DNA from: JAVJUS01 sp040220455
GTDB lineage: Bacteria > Pseudomonadota > Alphaproteobacteria > DSM-16000 > Inquilinaceae
Length of the DNA: 28,156 nt
NCBI GenBank assembly: GCA_040220455.1
Contig: JAVJUS010000102.1
Location: 1-28,156, forward strand
Reading direction: 5' to 3'
Shown: in pieces, positions 16,775-24,261 of the stretch
How positions within the stretch are numbered: position 1 is the first letter of the stretch
Layout: each line of letters starts with the position of its first letter
Translations under genes and position numbers: made by a program
The notes under the pieces: model-generated
Told to the model about the DNA's origin: nothing
The model's database searches: none
The model's input: only the letters and a program-made list of their open reading frames with translations

Positions 16775-18244
16775 CTATCGGCTCTCGCCGGCGACCGGCA
16801 GGGTCGCCAGGCGGATGGCGCCGGCCAGGGCCCCCAGGGCCCCGACGGCGATCGTGGCAGTCACGGCGGCGATCGCCGGGCCGGCGGACGCCCCTGTGGC
16901 GAGCGGTCCGGCGACGGCGAGATAGAGCGCCCCCAGCGCGGCAATGCCGATGACGATCGAAAGCTGGGTCGCGGTGGTGACGAGCCCGCTGAGCGCCGGG
17001 GCGTGGGCCGGCGCGATGCGCGTGGTCATCCGGTTGACGGCGGTGCCGAAGCCGAGCCCGTGGGCCGAGCCGGCGAGGAACAGCAGCGGCACCATCGCCC
17101 AGCCGACCCAGCCGGCGCTCAGCGCGATCGCGGCGAAGGCGAGGTTCGCCGCCGCCATCGCCGCGCAGGCCGCCGCCGGCGTCCAGGTCAGCAGCCGGGG
17201 CGGCAGCTTCGACCACTTCAGGTTCGCGATGCCGAAGCCCGCGGCATAGGCCGCGAAGACGAGGCCCGATATCGCCGCCGAATAGCCGAGCCCGGTCTGG
17301 ATGTAGAGCGCGGCGCAGAACAGCCAGCCGCCATAGCCGACGAAGCCGATCACGACCACGGCGAGGCCCGCGCGGATGCCCGGCGTCAGGATGGCATGGA
17401 TGTCCAGGAGCGGGCTCGTCGCCCCGTCGGCCAGCGTCAGCCGCCGCTCGTAGGCCCAGAAGGCCCACAACCCGGCGAGCCCGGCGGCCAGCAGCGCCCA
17501 GGTCCAGACCGGCCAGCCGGTCTCCCGCCCGAAGGTCAGCGGCACGACCACCGCCAGCATCGACGCGCTGAGCGCCACGACGCCGATCAGGTCCAGCGCG
17601 CGGCGCACCTCGCCCTTCAGCGCCGGGACGACGCCGCGCGCGGCCAGGATCACGGCGATGCCGACCGGGACCTGGATCAGGAACGCGGCGCGCCAGCTCG
17701 ACCCGCCGATGTCCAGCGCGACCGCCAGCCCGCCCAGGAGCTGGCCGGCCGTCGCGCCCAGGCCGAGGATCATCGAATAGGCGCCGATCGCCCGGGCCTT
17801 GGCCGGCCCGTCGAAGCTGCGCTGGATCAGCGAGAGCACCTGGGGCACCAGCAGGGCGGCGCCCACCCCCTGGGCGATCCGTCCGGCAACCAGCACGCCG
17901 GCGCTCGGCGCCAGCCCGCAGGCGAGCGACGAGACGGTGAACAGGATCCCGCCGAGAAGGAACAGGCGCTTGTAGCCGTGGTCGTCGCCGAGCCGGGCGC
18001 CGGTGATCAGGAAGACCGCGTAGGCCAGGCCGTAGCCCGCCACGGCGAGCTGGAGCGCCGCGCCCGACAGTCCCAGATCGGCCTGCAGCGCCGGCGCGGC
18101 GACGTTGACGATGGCGGTGTCCATCGCCGCCATGGCCTGGCCCGTCAGCAGCACGGGCAGCATCCACCGCGCCGCCGCTTCGGGGCGGGGGTGCGGCGTC
18201 GCCGTCGGTGCGGCGGTCGCTCCGGCGGTTCCGGTGGTCGCCAT
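16775..18244 (-). CDS. MFS transporter, drug:H+ antiporter (14-TM, DHA2/QacA-like)
   Basis: 489-residue inner-membrane exporter. After a 27-residue hydrophilic tail come about 14 hydrophobic segments. TM1 holds MDTAIVNVAAPAL (motif D1 of the DHA2 family), motif A is GARLGDDHGYKR (about residues 82-93), and the motif C region reads ILGLGATAGQLLGGL. Such transporters expel hydrophobic drugs or self-made metabolites using the proton gradient. Placed between the acyltransferase and the ACP/KS unit, it most likely exports the product or gives self-resistance. The 111-nt spacer before it carries two strong hairpins, unusual in this otherwise tight array. Confidence 0.92.
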   Translation of the reverse strand: MATTGTAGATAAPTATPHPRPEAAARWMLPVLLTGQAMAAMDTAIVNVAAPALQADLGLSGAALQLAVAGYGLAYAVFLITGARLGDDHGYKRLFLLGGILFTVSSLACGLAPSAGVLVAGRIAQGVGAALLVPQVLSLIQRSFDGPAKARAIGAYSMILGLGATAGQLLGGLAVALDIGGSSWRAAFLIQVPVGIAVILAARGVVPALKGEVRRALDLIGVVALSASMLAVVVPLTFGRETGWPVWTWALLAAGLAGLWAFWAYERRLTLADGATSPLLDIHAILTPGIRAGLAVVVIGFVGYGGWLFCAALYIQTGLGYSAAISGLVFAAYAAGFGIANLKWSKLPPRLLTWTPAAACAAMAAANLAFAAIALSAGWVGWAMVPLLFLAGSAHGLGFGTAVNRMTTRIAPAHAPALSGLVTTATQLSIVIGIAALGALYLAVAGPLATGASAGPAIAAVTATIAVGALGALAGAIRLATLPVAGESR

Positions 18245-18264
18245 GGCTCGCGTCGTCTCTCCCT

Positions 18265-18339
18265 GCCCGGGTCGTCGAGGACCCGGGCTCTTGTCGTCGG
18301 CGCGCCGTCCCGACCCGAGGGCCGACCGGGCGGCGCGCC
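18265..18339 (-). repeat. Two consecutive hairpins in the acyltransferase-MFS spacer
   Basis: Inverted repeat 1: GCCCGGGTC (18265-18273) and GACCCGGGC (18280-18288), nine perfect pairs with a six-base loop. Inverted repeat 2: GGCGCGCCG (18299-18307) and CGGCGCGCC (18331-18339), nine perfect pairs with a 23-base loop. Both lie between the stop of the C45 gene and the MFS start, with AGGGAGA of the MFS gene just after. They could end or attenuate transcription, or protect mRNA ends. No T-run follows on the minus strand, so an intrinsic terminator is not clear. Confidence 0.7.
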
Positions 18340-18355
18340 AGCTCTCGCCGCGGCC

Positions 18356-19465
18356 TCAGGCCCCCGCGGCGGCGGGCGTCGTCTCCACTGCCCGGTCGGC
18401 CATCGCATGGCCGCGGCGCAGCGTCATCTCGCCCCGGTCCGGGCGCAGGATCGCCGTGGCGACGGTCCATTCCCGCCGGATGTCGTCGGGCGCCGACACG
18501 TCGATCGGCGGCTCGGCCATGCGCGCCAGATAGGCCTCCGCCCCGGCATGGACCGGCAGGTCGCGCAGCATCGCCGCGCAGGCGTCGAAGCGCCGGCGCG
18601 AGGACGTCAGGGCGAAGGGGTTGAGCTCGTCCCGCTCGGCGAAGCCGTCGTGCAGGAAGTGGTTGGTGTGCACCTGGCAGTCGCCTTCGAGCACGACCCG
18701 CTCGTCGAGCACGTGCTCGACCGTTACCAGGCGCCGGCCGTCGGTGATCGTCAGCGCGCGCGAGGAGGCGAGCGGCAGGGCCGCCAGGGCGTCGAGCGCC
18801 TCGTCGACCGTCGACGCGGCGTCGAGCAGGTGGCGGATCGCCATGTAGCCCGGAATGCCGGGCCGCCACTGCCCGGCGAGGACCAGGCTGAGGCCCACCG
18901 CCAGTCCCCGGTCGTTCATGCCGAGATAGCCGAGCAGCCCGGTGAAGCTCGCCATCAGCACCCGGCGCCCGGTGTCGCGCGGCGTCAGGTCGAGGACGGT
19001 GAGCTCGGGCGCCATGTCGCCGTTGAGGTCGACCGTCTGGCCGATCACCGCGCCCTCCGGCCCCGGGCCGGCCGGGATCAGCCGGCCGAAGGTGGTGCAG
19101 TCGCCGCCCGCGCGCGCCCGGACCGAGCGGTAGCCGGTCAGCTCGCGCCGGAGCTGGAGCAGCCAGGCCTCCCGCCGGTCGATGCCGGCCCCCTCGGCCA
19201 GGCCGGCGACCTCCTCCGCGATCGCCGGCAGATGCGCCTCGGCGACAGCCGCGTGGGCCTCGATCGACCCGGCGACGTCTTCGAGCGTCGTGGCCCGCCC
19301 GAGCACCGCGCCGAGGCGCGCCGTGCGGTCGTCGAGGAAGGCCCGGATCGCCGCGCGCTGGCTCTCGCCGTGGCTGCGGCCGATCTCGAACCGGCTGCCG
19401 GCCGCGGTCACCCGGCGCGCCGGCGGCACGTCGGTGTCGAGCGAGAGCGGGCGGGGGACCGTCAT
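18356..19465 (-). CDS. C45 / acyl-CoA:6-aminopenicillanate acyltransferase-like Ntn hydrolase
   Basis: 369-residue protein of the penicillin acyltransferase (peptidase C45) family, whose members self-cleave to expose an N-terminal Cys nucleophile. The cleavage site is visible as AGGDCTTFG with Cys123. It is followed by the core strands IGQTVDLNGDMAPELTVLDL and GLLGYLGMNDRGLAVGLSLV, with conserved VHTNHFL further on. The N-terminal 122 residues would form the alpha chain, about 247 residues the beta chain. Fungal IAT moves acyl groups between CoA and amines; bacterial relatives hydrolyse or make amides. Here it could form an amide with an ACP- or CoA-bound chain or act as an amidase. The start is one base after the GNAT stop, so translation is coupled. 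Confidence 0.87.
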   Translation of the reverse strand: MTVPRPLSLDTDVPPARRVTAAGSRFEIGRSHGESQRAAIRAFLDDRTARLGAVLGRATTLEDVAGSIEAHAAVAEAHLPAIAEEVAGLAEGAGIDRREAWLLQLRRELTGYRSVRARAGGDCTTFGRLIPAGPGPEGAVIGQTVDLNGDMAPELTVLDLTPRDTGRRVLMASFTGLLGYLGMNDRGLAVGLSLVLAGQWRPGIPGYMAIRHLLDAASTVDEALDALAALPLASSRALTITDGRRLVTVEHVLDERVVLEGDCQVHTNHFLHDGFAERDELNPFALTSSRRRFDACAAMLRDLPVHAGAEAYLARMAEPPIDVSAPDDIRREWTVATAILRPDRGEMTLRRGHAMADRAVETTPAAAGA

Positions 19466-19466
19466 G

Positions 19467-20060
19467 TCAGGCCCCGAACCGCTCGGCCCGGACCTCGGGC
19501 CATTCGTGCTTGAGGATCGAGTAGAAGACCGCGTCGCGCCGCCGGCCGCCGGGCATGACGTTGAAGCTGCGCATGACGCCGTCCTGCTTGGCGCCGATCG
19601 ATTCGAGGCCGCGCTTGGCGCGCTCGTTGAGGATGTCGGTCTTGAACTCGACCCGCTCGGCCTCCATCGCGGTGAAGCAGTGCTCCAGAAGCAGGAACTT
19701 CGCCGCCTTGTTGACGCCGGTGCCGCGGAAGTCCCGGCCGAGCCAGGACCAGCCGATCTCCAGGCGTCGGTCGGCCGGCGCGATGTTGCCGAAGGCGGTC
19801 GAGCCGGCGACCCGGCCGCTGGCCTTGTCGACGATCGCGAAGACCATGCGCGTGCCGGCCAGGGAGTCGTGGATCGCCTGCTCGATGAAGGCGTTCAGGC
19901 TCGCCTCGTCGGTGATCCGGGCGACGAAGTACTCCCAGATCTCCGGGTCGTAGACGAGCCGCTCCAGGTCCGGCTTGTCGTCGATGGTCAGCCGGCGCAG
20001 CCGGGCCACGTCGTTCTCGAGCACCAGGGCGCGCAGCCCCGCGGGGGTCCAGTCCGCCAT
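19467..20060 (-). CDS. GNAT family N-acetyltransferase (RimJ/RimL-like)
   Basis: 197-residue GNAT protein. The acetyl-CoA pyrophosphate loop is RDFRGTGVN (about residues 109-117), preceded by RRLEIGWSWLG, and the C-terminal part NERAKRGLESIGAKQDGVMRSF is typical of the RimJ/RimL group that acetylates N-termini or small amines. It starts three bases after the stop of the ACP gene and ends one base before the C45 gene, so it belongs to the ligase-ACP-GNAT-C45 operon. It may acetylate an amine intermediate or give self-protection. The substrate is unknown. Confidence 0.88.
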   Translation of the reverse strand: MADWTPAGLRALVLENDVARLRRLTIDDKPDLERLVYDPEIWEYFVARITDEASLNAFIEQAIHDSLAGTRMVFAIVDKASGRVAGSTAFGNIAPADRRLEIGWSWLGRDFRGTGVNKAAKFLLLEHCFTAMEAERVEFKTDILNERAKRGLESIGAKQDGVMRSFNVMPGGRRRDAVFYSILKHEWPEVRAERFGA

Positions 20061-20063
20061 GGC

Positions 20064-20321
20064 TCAGGCCGCCGCCTTGGCGGAGAGCAGGGAGACGATG
20101 TCGGCCGGGGTGCGCAGCCGGGCCAGGTCCTCCTCGCCGAGCGAGGTGAGCGGCACGCCCGCCTCGTTGCACACGGCCGTCATCAGCATGATCAGGTCGA
20201 GCGAGGCGAGACCGAGGTCGTCGCCGAGCGCCGCGTTCATGTCCAGCGACGCCGCCTCCTCCGCCGGTTTGCTCAGGCTCTGGCACAGCCGGCCGCGCAC
20301 GATCGTCTCGATACCGCTCAC
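20064..20321 (-). CDS. Acyl carrier protein
   Basis: 85-residue carrier protein that starts with GTG at 20321 (VSGIETIVRGRL), overlapping the ligase TGA in a GTGA arrangement. DDLGLASLDLIMLMTAVCNEAGV carries the phosphopantetheine site Ser40 (ASLD). Coupling to the AMP-forming ligase suggests that this ACP receives the acid activated by that enzyme, that is, it loads the starter unit. The frame is open further upstream only as a shadow of the ligase. Confidence 0.85.
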   Translation of the reverse strand: MSGIETIVRGRLCQSLSKPAEEAASLDMNAALGDDLGLASLDLIMLMTAVCNEAGVPLTSLGEEDLARLRTPADIVSLLSAKAAA

Positions 20322-21859
20322 GTGGTCACCCCATGAAGCTTGGCGATTTCGTCGCCGAAGACGCGCAGGATCTCCTTGCGCTTCGGCTTGAACTGCGAGG
20401 TCAGCAACCCGCCCTCGATGCTGAAGGGCTCGGGCGCGATCAGCGTCCGGCGGACCTGCTCGTCCTTGGGCAGGGTCGCGTTGATCTCGCCGACATGCGC
20501 CTCGATCGCCCGGCGGCCCTCGTCGGGCACCGGCGCCTCGGCCGGCGAGACGACGGCGACCAGGTAGCTCTGGCCCGAGCCGAACAGCACGCACTGGTCG
20601 ATGGCGGCATGGGCGCGGATGCGCTCCTCGATGCCGCGGACATGGACGTTCTTGCCGTTGGCCAGCACGACCACGTCGTCGGCCCGGCCGAGAATCCACA
20701 GGAAGCCGTTCTCGTCGAACCGGGCCAGGTCGCCGGTGCGCACCTCGCCCGTCGGCAGGAAGACCTTCTCGCTCTCGCCCGGCGCGCAGTAGGCGTAGGC
20801 CGTGTTGACCGGGTGGTCCGCGCCGACGATCAGGACGCCGTCGGCGTCGATGCGCGCGCGCTTGCCGGGCAGGAGCCTGCCGGCGCTGCCGATGCGGTTG
20901 GCGCCGGGGTGGTTCTTGGTGACGATGCAGGTCTCGTTCATGCCGTAGCCTTCGAAGATCGGCATGCCGCAGTCGTCGAAGAACTCGAGCATGTCGCGGC
21001 TCGCGGGCGCGGAGCCGGTCCAGAGGTAGCGGATGCCCGGCCCGATCAGCGCCTCGATCGCCGCCTTGCGGCCCGCCAGGTCGTCCGGGTCCAGGCCGCC
21101 GCGCTCGATATGCTTCTTCAGGCTCTCGAAGAAGCCGGGCACGCCCATGATCACCGTCGGTCGCACCTGGGCGGCGACGGGCAAGGCGTATTCGAACGGT
21201 GCCACGGCGACGTCGTGGCCATGGGCCAGCGCCGAATAGATCCAGTAGCGCTGCTGCAGCAGCGACAGCGGCAGGAAGACCAGGATCGTGTCGCCGTCGC
21301 CGTGGTGGAAGATCGACTGCACCGCCGCGATCGAGGACTCGATGCTGCCGACCGTCGCCGCCAGCCCCTTGGGCTCGCCGGTGCTGCCGGAGGTGAACTT
21401 GAGCGTCGTGCCGTCGTCGAGCGCCCAGGCGTGCGGCGGCGCCTCGGGCGGACGGGCGGCCCCGGGACCCGCCTCCAGCGTCGCCGAGACGGCCGGGCGC
21501 AGGTCGCGCGCCTTCGTCGACCCGGGCTCGAAGGCCAGGTCGGAGAGCAGGCCGGCGAGGCCGTAGCGCTCCGCCAGCGCCGCCGGATCGTCGAACTTGC
21601 CGAACTCGAAGCCCGCCGTGATCAGGCCCGCCTTGATCGCGGCCAGGTCGAGCAGCACCCACTCGATGCCGTTGCGTGCCAGGATGCCGACGCGGTCGCC
21701 CGGACGCAGCCCGTCGGCCAGAAGCCGGCGCGCCAGGTCCCCGGCGAGCCGGTCCAGCTCGTCCAGCGTGTATGCGGCAAGCGTGCCGCCGCGCAGGAAC
21801 CGAAGGCGGTGCGCGACGCTCTTGCCACCGGTCTCGGCGACGGTATCGATCACGCTCAT
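20318..21859 (-). CDS. AMP-dependent acyl-CoA/acyl-ACP synthetase (ANL family)
   Basis: 513-residue adenylating enzyme of full length. The P-loop is TSGSTGEPKG (residues 156-165), the A5 region GYGMNET is at 304-310, the hinge is GRADDVVVLANGKNV, and the C-terminal catalytic Lys region is QFKPKRKEIL (Lys491 or Lys495). It resembles long-chain acyl-CoA ligases rather than NRPS A domains: it has the full FLPLSLLQQRYWIYSALAHGHDVAVAP stretch of the fatty-acid group. It should form an acyl-AMP and transfer the acyl group to CoA or, given the overlapping ACP gene, to that ACP. The chosen start is ATG 21859 (MSVIDTVAE); the frame is open about 28 codons further but without family resemblance. Confidence 0.92.
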   Translation of the reverse strand: MSVIDTVAETGGKSVAHRLRFLRGGTLAAYTLDELDRLAGDLARRLLADGLRPGDRVGILARNGIEWVLLDLAAIKAGLITAGFEFGKFDDPAALAERYGLAGLLSDLAFEPGSTKARDLRPAVSATLEAGPGAARPPEAPPHAWALDDGTTLKFTSGSTGEPKGLAATVGSIESSIAAVQSIFHHGDGDTILVFLPLSLLQQRYWIYSALAHGHDVAVAPFEYALPVAAQVRPTVIMGVPGFFESLKKHIERGGLDPDDLAGRKAAIEALIGPGIRYLWTGSAPASRDMLEFFDDCGMPIFEGYGMNETCIVTKNHPGANRIGSAGRLLPGKRARIDADGVLIVGADHPVNTAYAYCAPGESEKVFLPTGEVRTGDLARFDENGFLWILGRADDVVVLANGKNVHVRGIEERIRAHAAIDQCVLFGSGQSYLVAVVSPAEAPVPDEGRRAIEAHVGEINATLPKDEQVRRTLIAPEPFSIEGGLLTSQFKPKRKEILRVFGDEIAKLHGVTT

Positions 21860-21877
21860 CGGGCCATCCGCATCAGC

Positions 21878-21953
21878 GGGAGGACGGGGCGGGAGGACGG
21901 GGCGGGAAAGGCGGGCGGAAGGGGGCGGCCGGCGGGAGGACACCGCCGCCCCC
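21878..21953 (-). repeat. Tandem 13-bp repeat and GC hairpin before the ligase gene
   Basis: GGGAGGACGGGGC occurs twice in tandem (21878-21890 and 21891-21903) with a partial third start. Next to it, GGGGGCGG (21921-21928) and CCGCCCCC (21946-21953) form an eight-pair stem. The pair fills most of the 106-nt gap between the 630-residue gene and the ligase gene. It could be a weak terminator or a processing signal; no T-run is present. Confidence 0.55.
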
Positions 21954-21965
21954 TCGGGCCGGCTC

Positions 21966-23858
21966 TCAGTCGCCGGCCTCCGCGGTCTGGCGCTCGCGGG
22001 CGTCGACCGAGGCGCGGGACGGCGCGCGCGGCGTCTCGCTTCCGAGCGGCGGCATGTCCCAGTAGGCCCCGGGCTTGAAGCCCACGATCGCCAGCGGCGG
22101 TCCGCTCGGGCTCATGGCGTGTTGGGCGAGCGCCGCCCACAGCGCCTCGAGCCAGAGAGTGCGCCGGCGGGTGCGCAGGATGTCCTCGGTCGTGAAGGGC
22201 TCGCCCTCCATGCGCACGACCCGGACATCATAGAAGCCGCGGTAGTTCTCCGGCCCGATGACCAGGGGCGGGCGCGACATGTCCGGCCCCGGCGCGCGGA
22301 TCGAGTACTTGACCCGGGCGCGGTTGTGGGCCGCCCGGTGCATGTCCGAATGGACCGCGATGTCGGGCACCAGCGGCGGGTAGTACCAGTGCCGCGTCGA
22401 GCGCACCAACGGCCGGTCCAGGTTGCCCGGGACGAAGTGCCAGCGGTTGAACTGCATGCGCTTCTGCACCGAGCTGGCGATGACGTTCGCCTCCTCGGCG
22501 CCGACCCGCGCGGCCAGGTCGTCGGACACGAAGCAGGTGAAGAAGTGCGGCGGCGACAGGGCGTGGATCTCGTCGACCAGGGCCTCCCGGTCGTAGGTGA
22601 CGAGCCGATCGATGTCGCGCAGCGAGCTCGACATGCCGTAGTCCGCGCCGGTCGCGCGCACGGCCGAGCCGACGATCTTCTCCATCATGTACTCGACCCA
22701 GCCGGATGCCGCCTCGCTGCCCCGGTCGCAGGGCACGCCGGCGACGTCGCGGGCGACGCAGGCATTGGCGAGGAACGCCATGGCGACGTGCTCGGACCGG
22801 ATCAGGTCGATGCGGTCGGAGACCAGGGCGTCGTAGTCCTCGCCGAACTCCTCGATCCAGACATCCGCGCGCTCGGTCGACTCCATCGAGGGCAGCATTC
22901 GCTCGGTCTTCATGAAGCTCAGGCCGTAGATCCAGCGGTAGCGCAGCCACGACTTGCCGACCGCGCAGCCGGTCTGGCGGCCGATGACCTTGGCCTTGTC
23001 GAACAGGTCCACGCCGTCCTCGGCGACGACCTCGACACCGGCCTCGCGGTACATGTCGTGCAGCGCGTCGAGCCGGTCGACCAGGCTCCGCGCCGTCAGG
23101 TGCAGGCCGTTGTATTCCTCGAACCGGACCGAGCGGCCGGATTCGAACAGGGCGTGGAGGGCGGCGACCACCAGCACCTCGTCGTCGGCCCACCGGGCGT
23201 AGGGCCGGTCGCGCAGGGCGGTCAGGTAGCCCCTGGTGCCGGACTTGTCGTCGATCAGGTTCACGTAGCGGTCGATCAGCGCCAGGAACCGGTCGCCGCA
23301 GAAGAAGCCGACCGATTCCACGTGCTCGACATGGTCGATCACCCGCTCGAGGACACGCGGCATGTCGCCCTCGGCCTCGGCGCGGTCCATCGCCGCGCGG
23401 ACCCGGGCGAAGGCCTCGGCCTCGTCGGCCAGGATCTCGGCCTCGCGCGCCGCCACCGCGTCGCGCGCCTCGGCGTCGAGCACCGCGTAGCCGATCTGCT
23501 GGACGCGGTCCTCCTCCTCGTAGAGCACCGGCTCGTGGCCGGCCGGGCGCAGGTGCAGCCGGCCGAGCGTCGTGACGTAGAGGGAATAGCCGCCCTCCAC
23601 GCCCGCCGGCAGGCTCTCGACCGCCTGGATGTCCCGGCGCCGGCGCACAACGTCGAGCACCGCGCGGTCGCCATGGCCGAGCATCGTTTCCGCGATCTCC
23701 AGCGGCAGGATGCCGCAATGGGTCAGCGCGCGCTCCGCCACCTCGGCCGCCGCGACGCCGGAGGCGCCGGCGTCGCGCACATAGTGCGTCAGGTCGAAGC
23801 CGAAAAGGCTGTGGGGCGCGTTCTTCTCGATCGGGAAGTGAAGCTTGGGATCCATCAT
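21966..23858 (-). CDS. Unrecognised 630-residue protein, first gene of the biosynthetic locus
   Basis: I do not recognise this family. The protein is soluble-looking, rich in charged helices, without signal peptide, membrane segment, P-loop, Rossmann motif or clustered cysteines. Features: a helical N-terminal half with RVIDHVEHVESVGFFCGDRF (about residues 166-185), a middle with FEEYNGLHLTARSL and GKSWLRYRWIYGLSFMKTERM, and a C-terminal part rich in Trp/His/Tyr (STRHWYYPPLVPDIAVHSDMHRAAH) that could hold an active site. The start is set at the ATG ATG pair (23858/23855); the frame is open to 24104, but that stretch has low complexity and crosses the lux-box-like site C. It stands 106 nt before the ligase gene, after its own promoter region. 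A role in making the precursor is inference only. Confidence 0.75.
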   Translation of the reverse strand: MMDPKLHFPIEKNAPHSLFGFDLTHYVRDAGASGVAAAEVAERALTHCGILPLEIAETMLGHGDRAVLDVVRRRRDIQAVESLPAGVEGGYSLYVTTLGRLHLRPAGHEPVLYEEEDRVQQIGYAVLDAEARDAVAAREAEILADEAEAFARVRAAMDRAEAEGDMPRVLERVIDHVEHVESVGFFCGDRFLALIDRYVNLIDDKSGTRGYLTALRDRPYARWADDEVLVVAALHALFESGRSVRFEEYNGLHLTARSLVDRLDALHDMYREAGVEVVAEDGVDLFDKAKVIGRQTGCAVGKSWLRYRWIYGLSFMKTERMLPSMESTERADVWIEEFGEDYDALVSDRIDLIRSEHVAMAFLANACVARDVAGVPCDRGSEAASGWVEYMMEKIVGSAVRATGADYGMSSSLRDIDRLVTYDREALVDEIHALSPPHFFTCFVSDDLAARVGAEEANVIASSVQKRMQFNRWHFVPGNLDRPLVRSTRHWYYPPLVPDIAVHSDMHRAAHNRARVKYSIRAPGPDMSRPPLVIGPENYRGFYDVRVVRMEGEPFTTEDILRTRRRTLWLEALWAALAQHAMSPSGPPLAIVGFKPGAYWDMPPLGSETPRAPSRASVDARERQTAEAGD

Positions 23859-24097
23859 TCTCGCCGCTCTGAAAGAACCGAAGGAGGACCTGGACGCCCG
23901 AGGCTTCGTGAGCGCCGTGGACGGCCGGACTGCGGGGCCGGTCGCGGGGACGGCCGGCCCGGGCGGAAGCGCCCGTTTCAGTTGTGGCCGCCTGAGGCCG
24001 CGACTTTCCGCGCTGGAGAGCGGTGAGCCTGCAATGCGGCTGCGTTGCTCAACTTTGCGGTGAAACCGACACTGCCGCCATGGCCCTCGAGCCGCAA

Positions 24098-24113
24098 CTA
24101 CCAAACTTGGTAG
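24098..24113. promoter_or_regulatory. lux-box-like palindrome C
   Basis: CTACCAAACTTGGTAG is palindromic in 14 of 16 positions (arms CTACCAA/TTGGTAG). It is the most symmetrical of the three related sites (A 8519, B 10480) and shares the outer CAA and G. Like them it has TTG directly adjacent on the minus strand. It begins two bases downstream of a sigma-70-like -10 and so would cover the transcription start of that promoter. Confidence 0.65.
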
Positions 24114-24115
24114 GG

Positions 24116-24144
24116 CTTATATTCTCACGTGAAAATAGTATCAA
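24116..24144 (-). promoter_or_regulatory. Sigma-70-like promoter for the biosynthetic locus
   Basis: On the minus strand, TTGATA (24144-24139) and TATAAG (24121-24116) are separated by exactly 17 bases, a strong match in GC-rich DNA. The spacer contains the near-palindrome TTCTCACGTGAAAA (24122-24135). The expected start point near 24109 falls inside lux-box-like site C, a position that would allow repression as well as activation from the adjacent TTG. Confidence 0.55.
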
Positions 24145-24261
24145 TGCCCGTGGCGAATCGCGCCGCCGCGGTCGTCCCGAGCGCCGCGCGCGGACGTGGT
24201 GGAAGACCGCTTGCCGGAGACGGTGAACTCGCCGAAGCCCGCCGGGGCCGGCCGGCCGCCC

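Larger units (their letters stand above)
23859..24261. other. Intergenic region with promoter and lux-box-like site C
   Basis: This 403-nt gap separates the regulator gene from the biosynthetic locus. I see no gene in it. It contains an AT-rich promoter island (24116-24144), a near-perfect palindrome (24098-24113) and a leader of about 240 nt, GC-rich and without clear structure, before the 630-residue gene. Confidence 0.65.

Noticed and set aside
23859..24104. N-terminal extension of the 630-residue protein to 24104
   Set aside because: The stretch is low in complexity and overlaps the lux-box-like site and the predicted transcription start.
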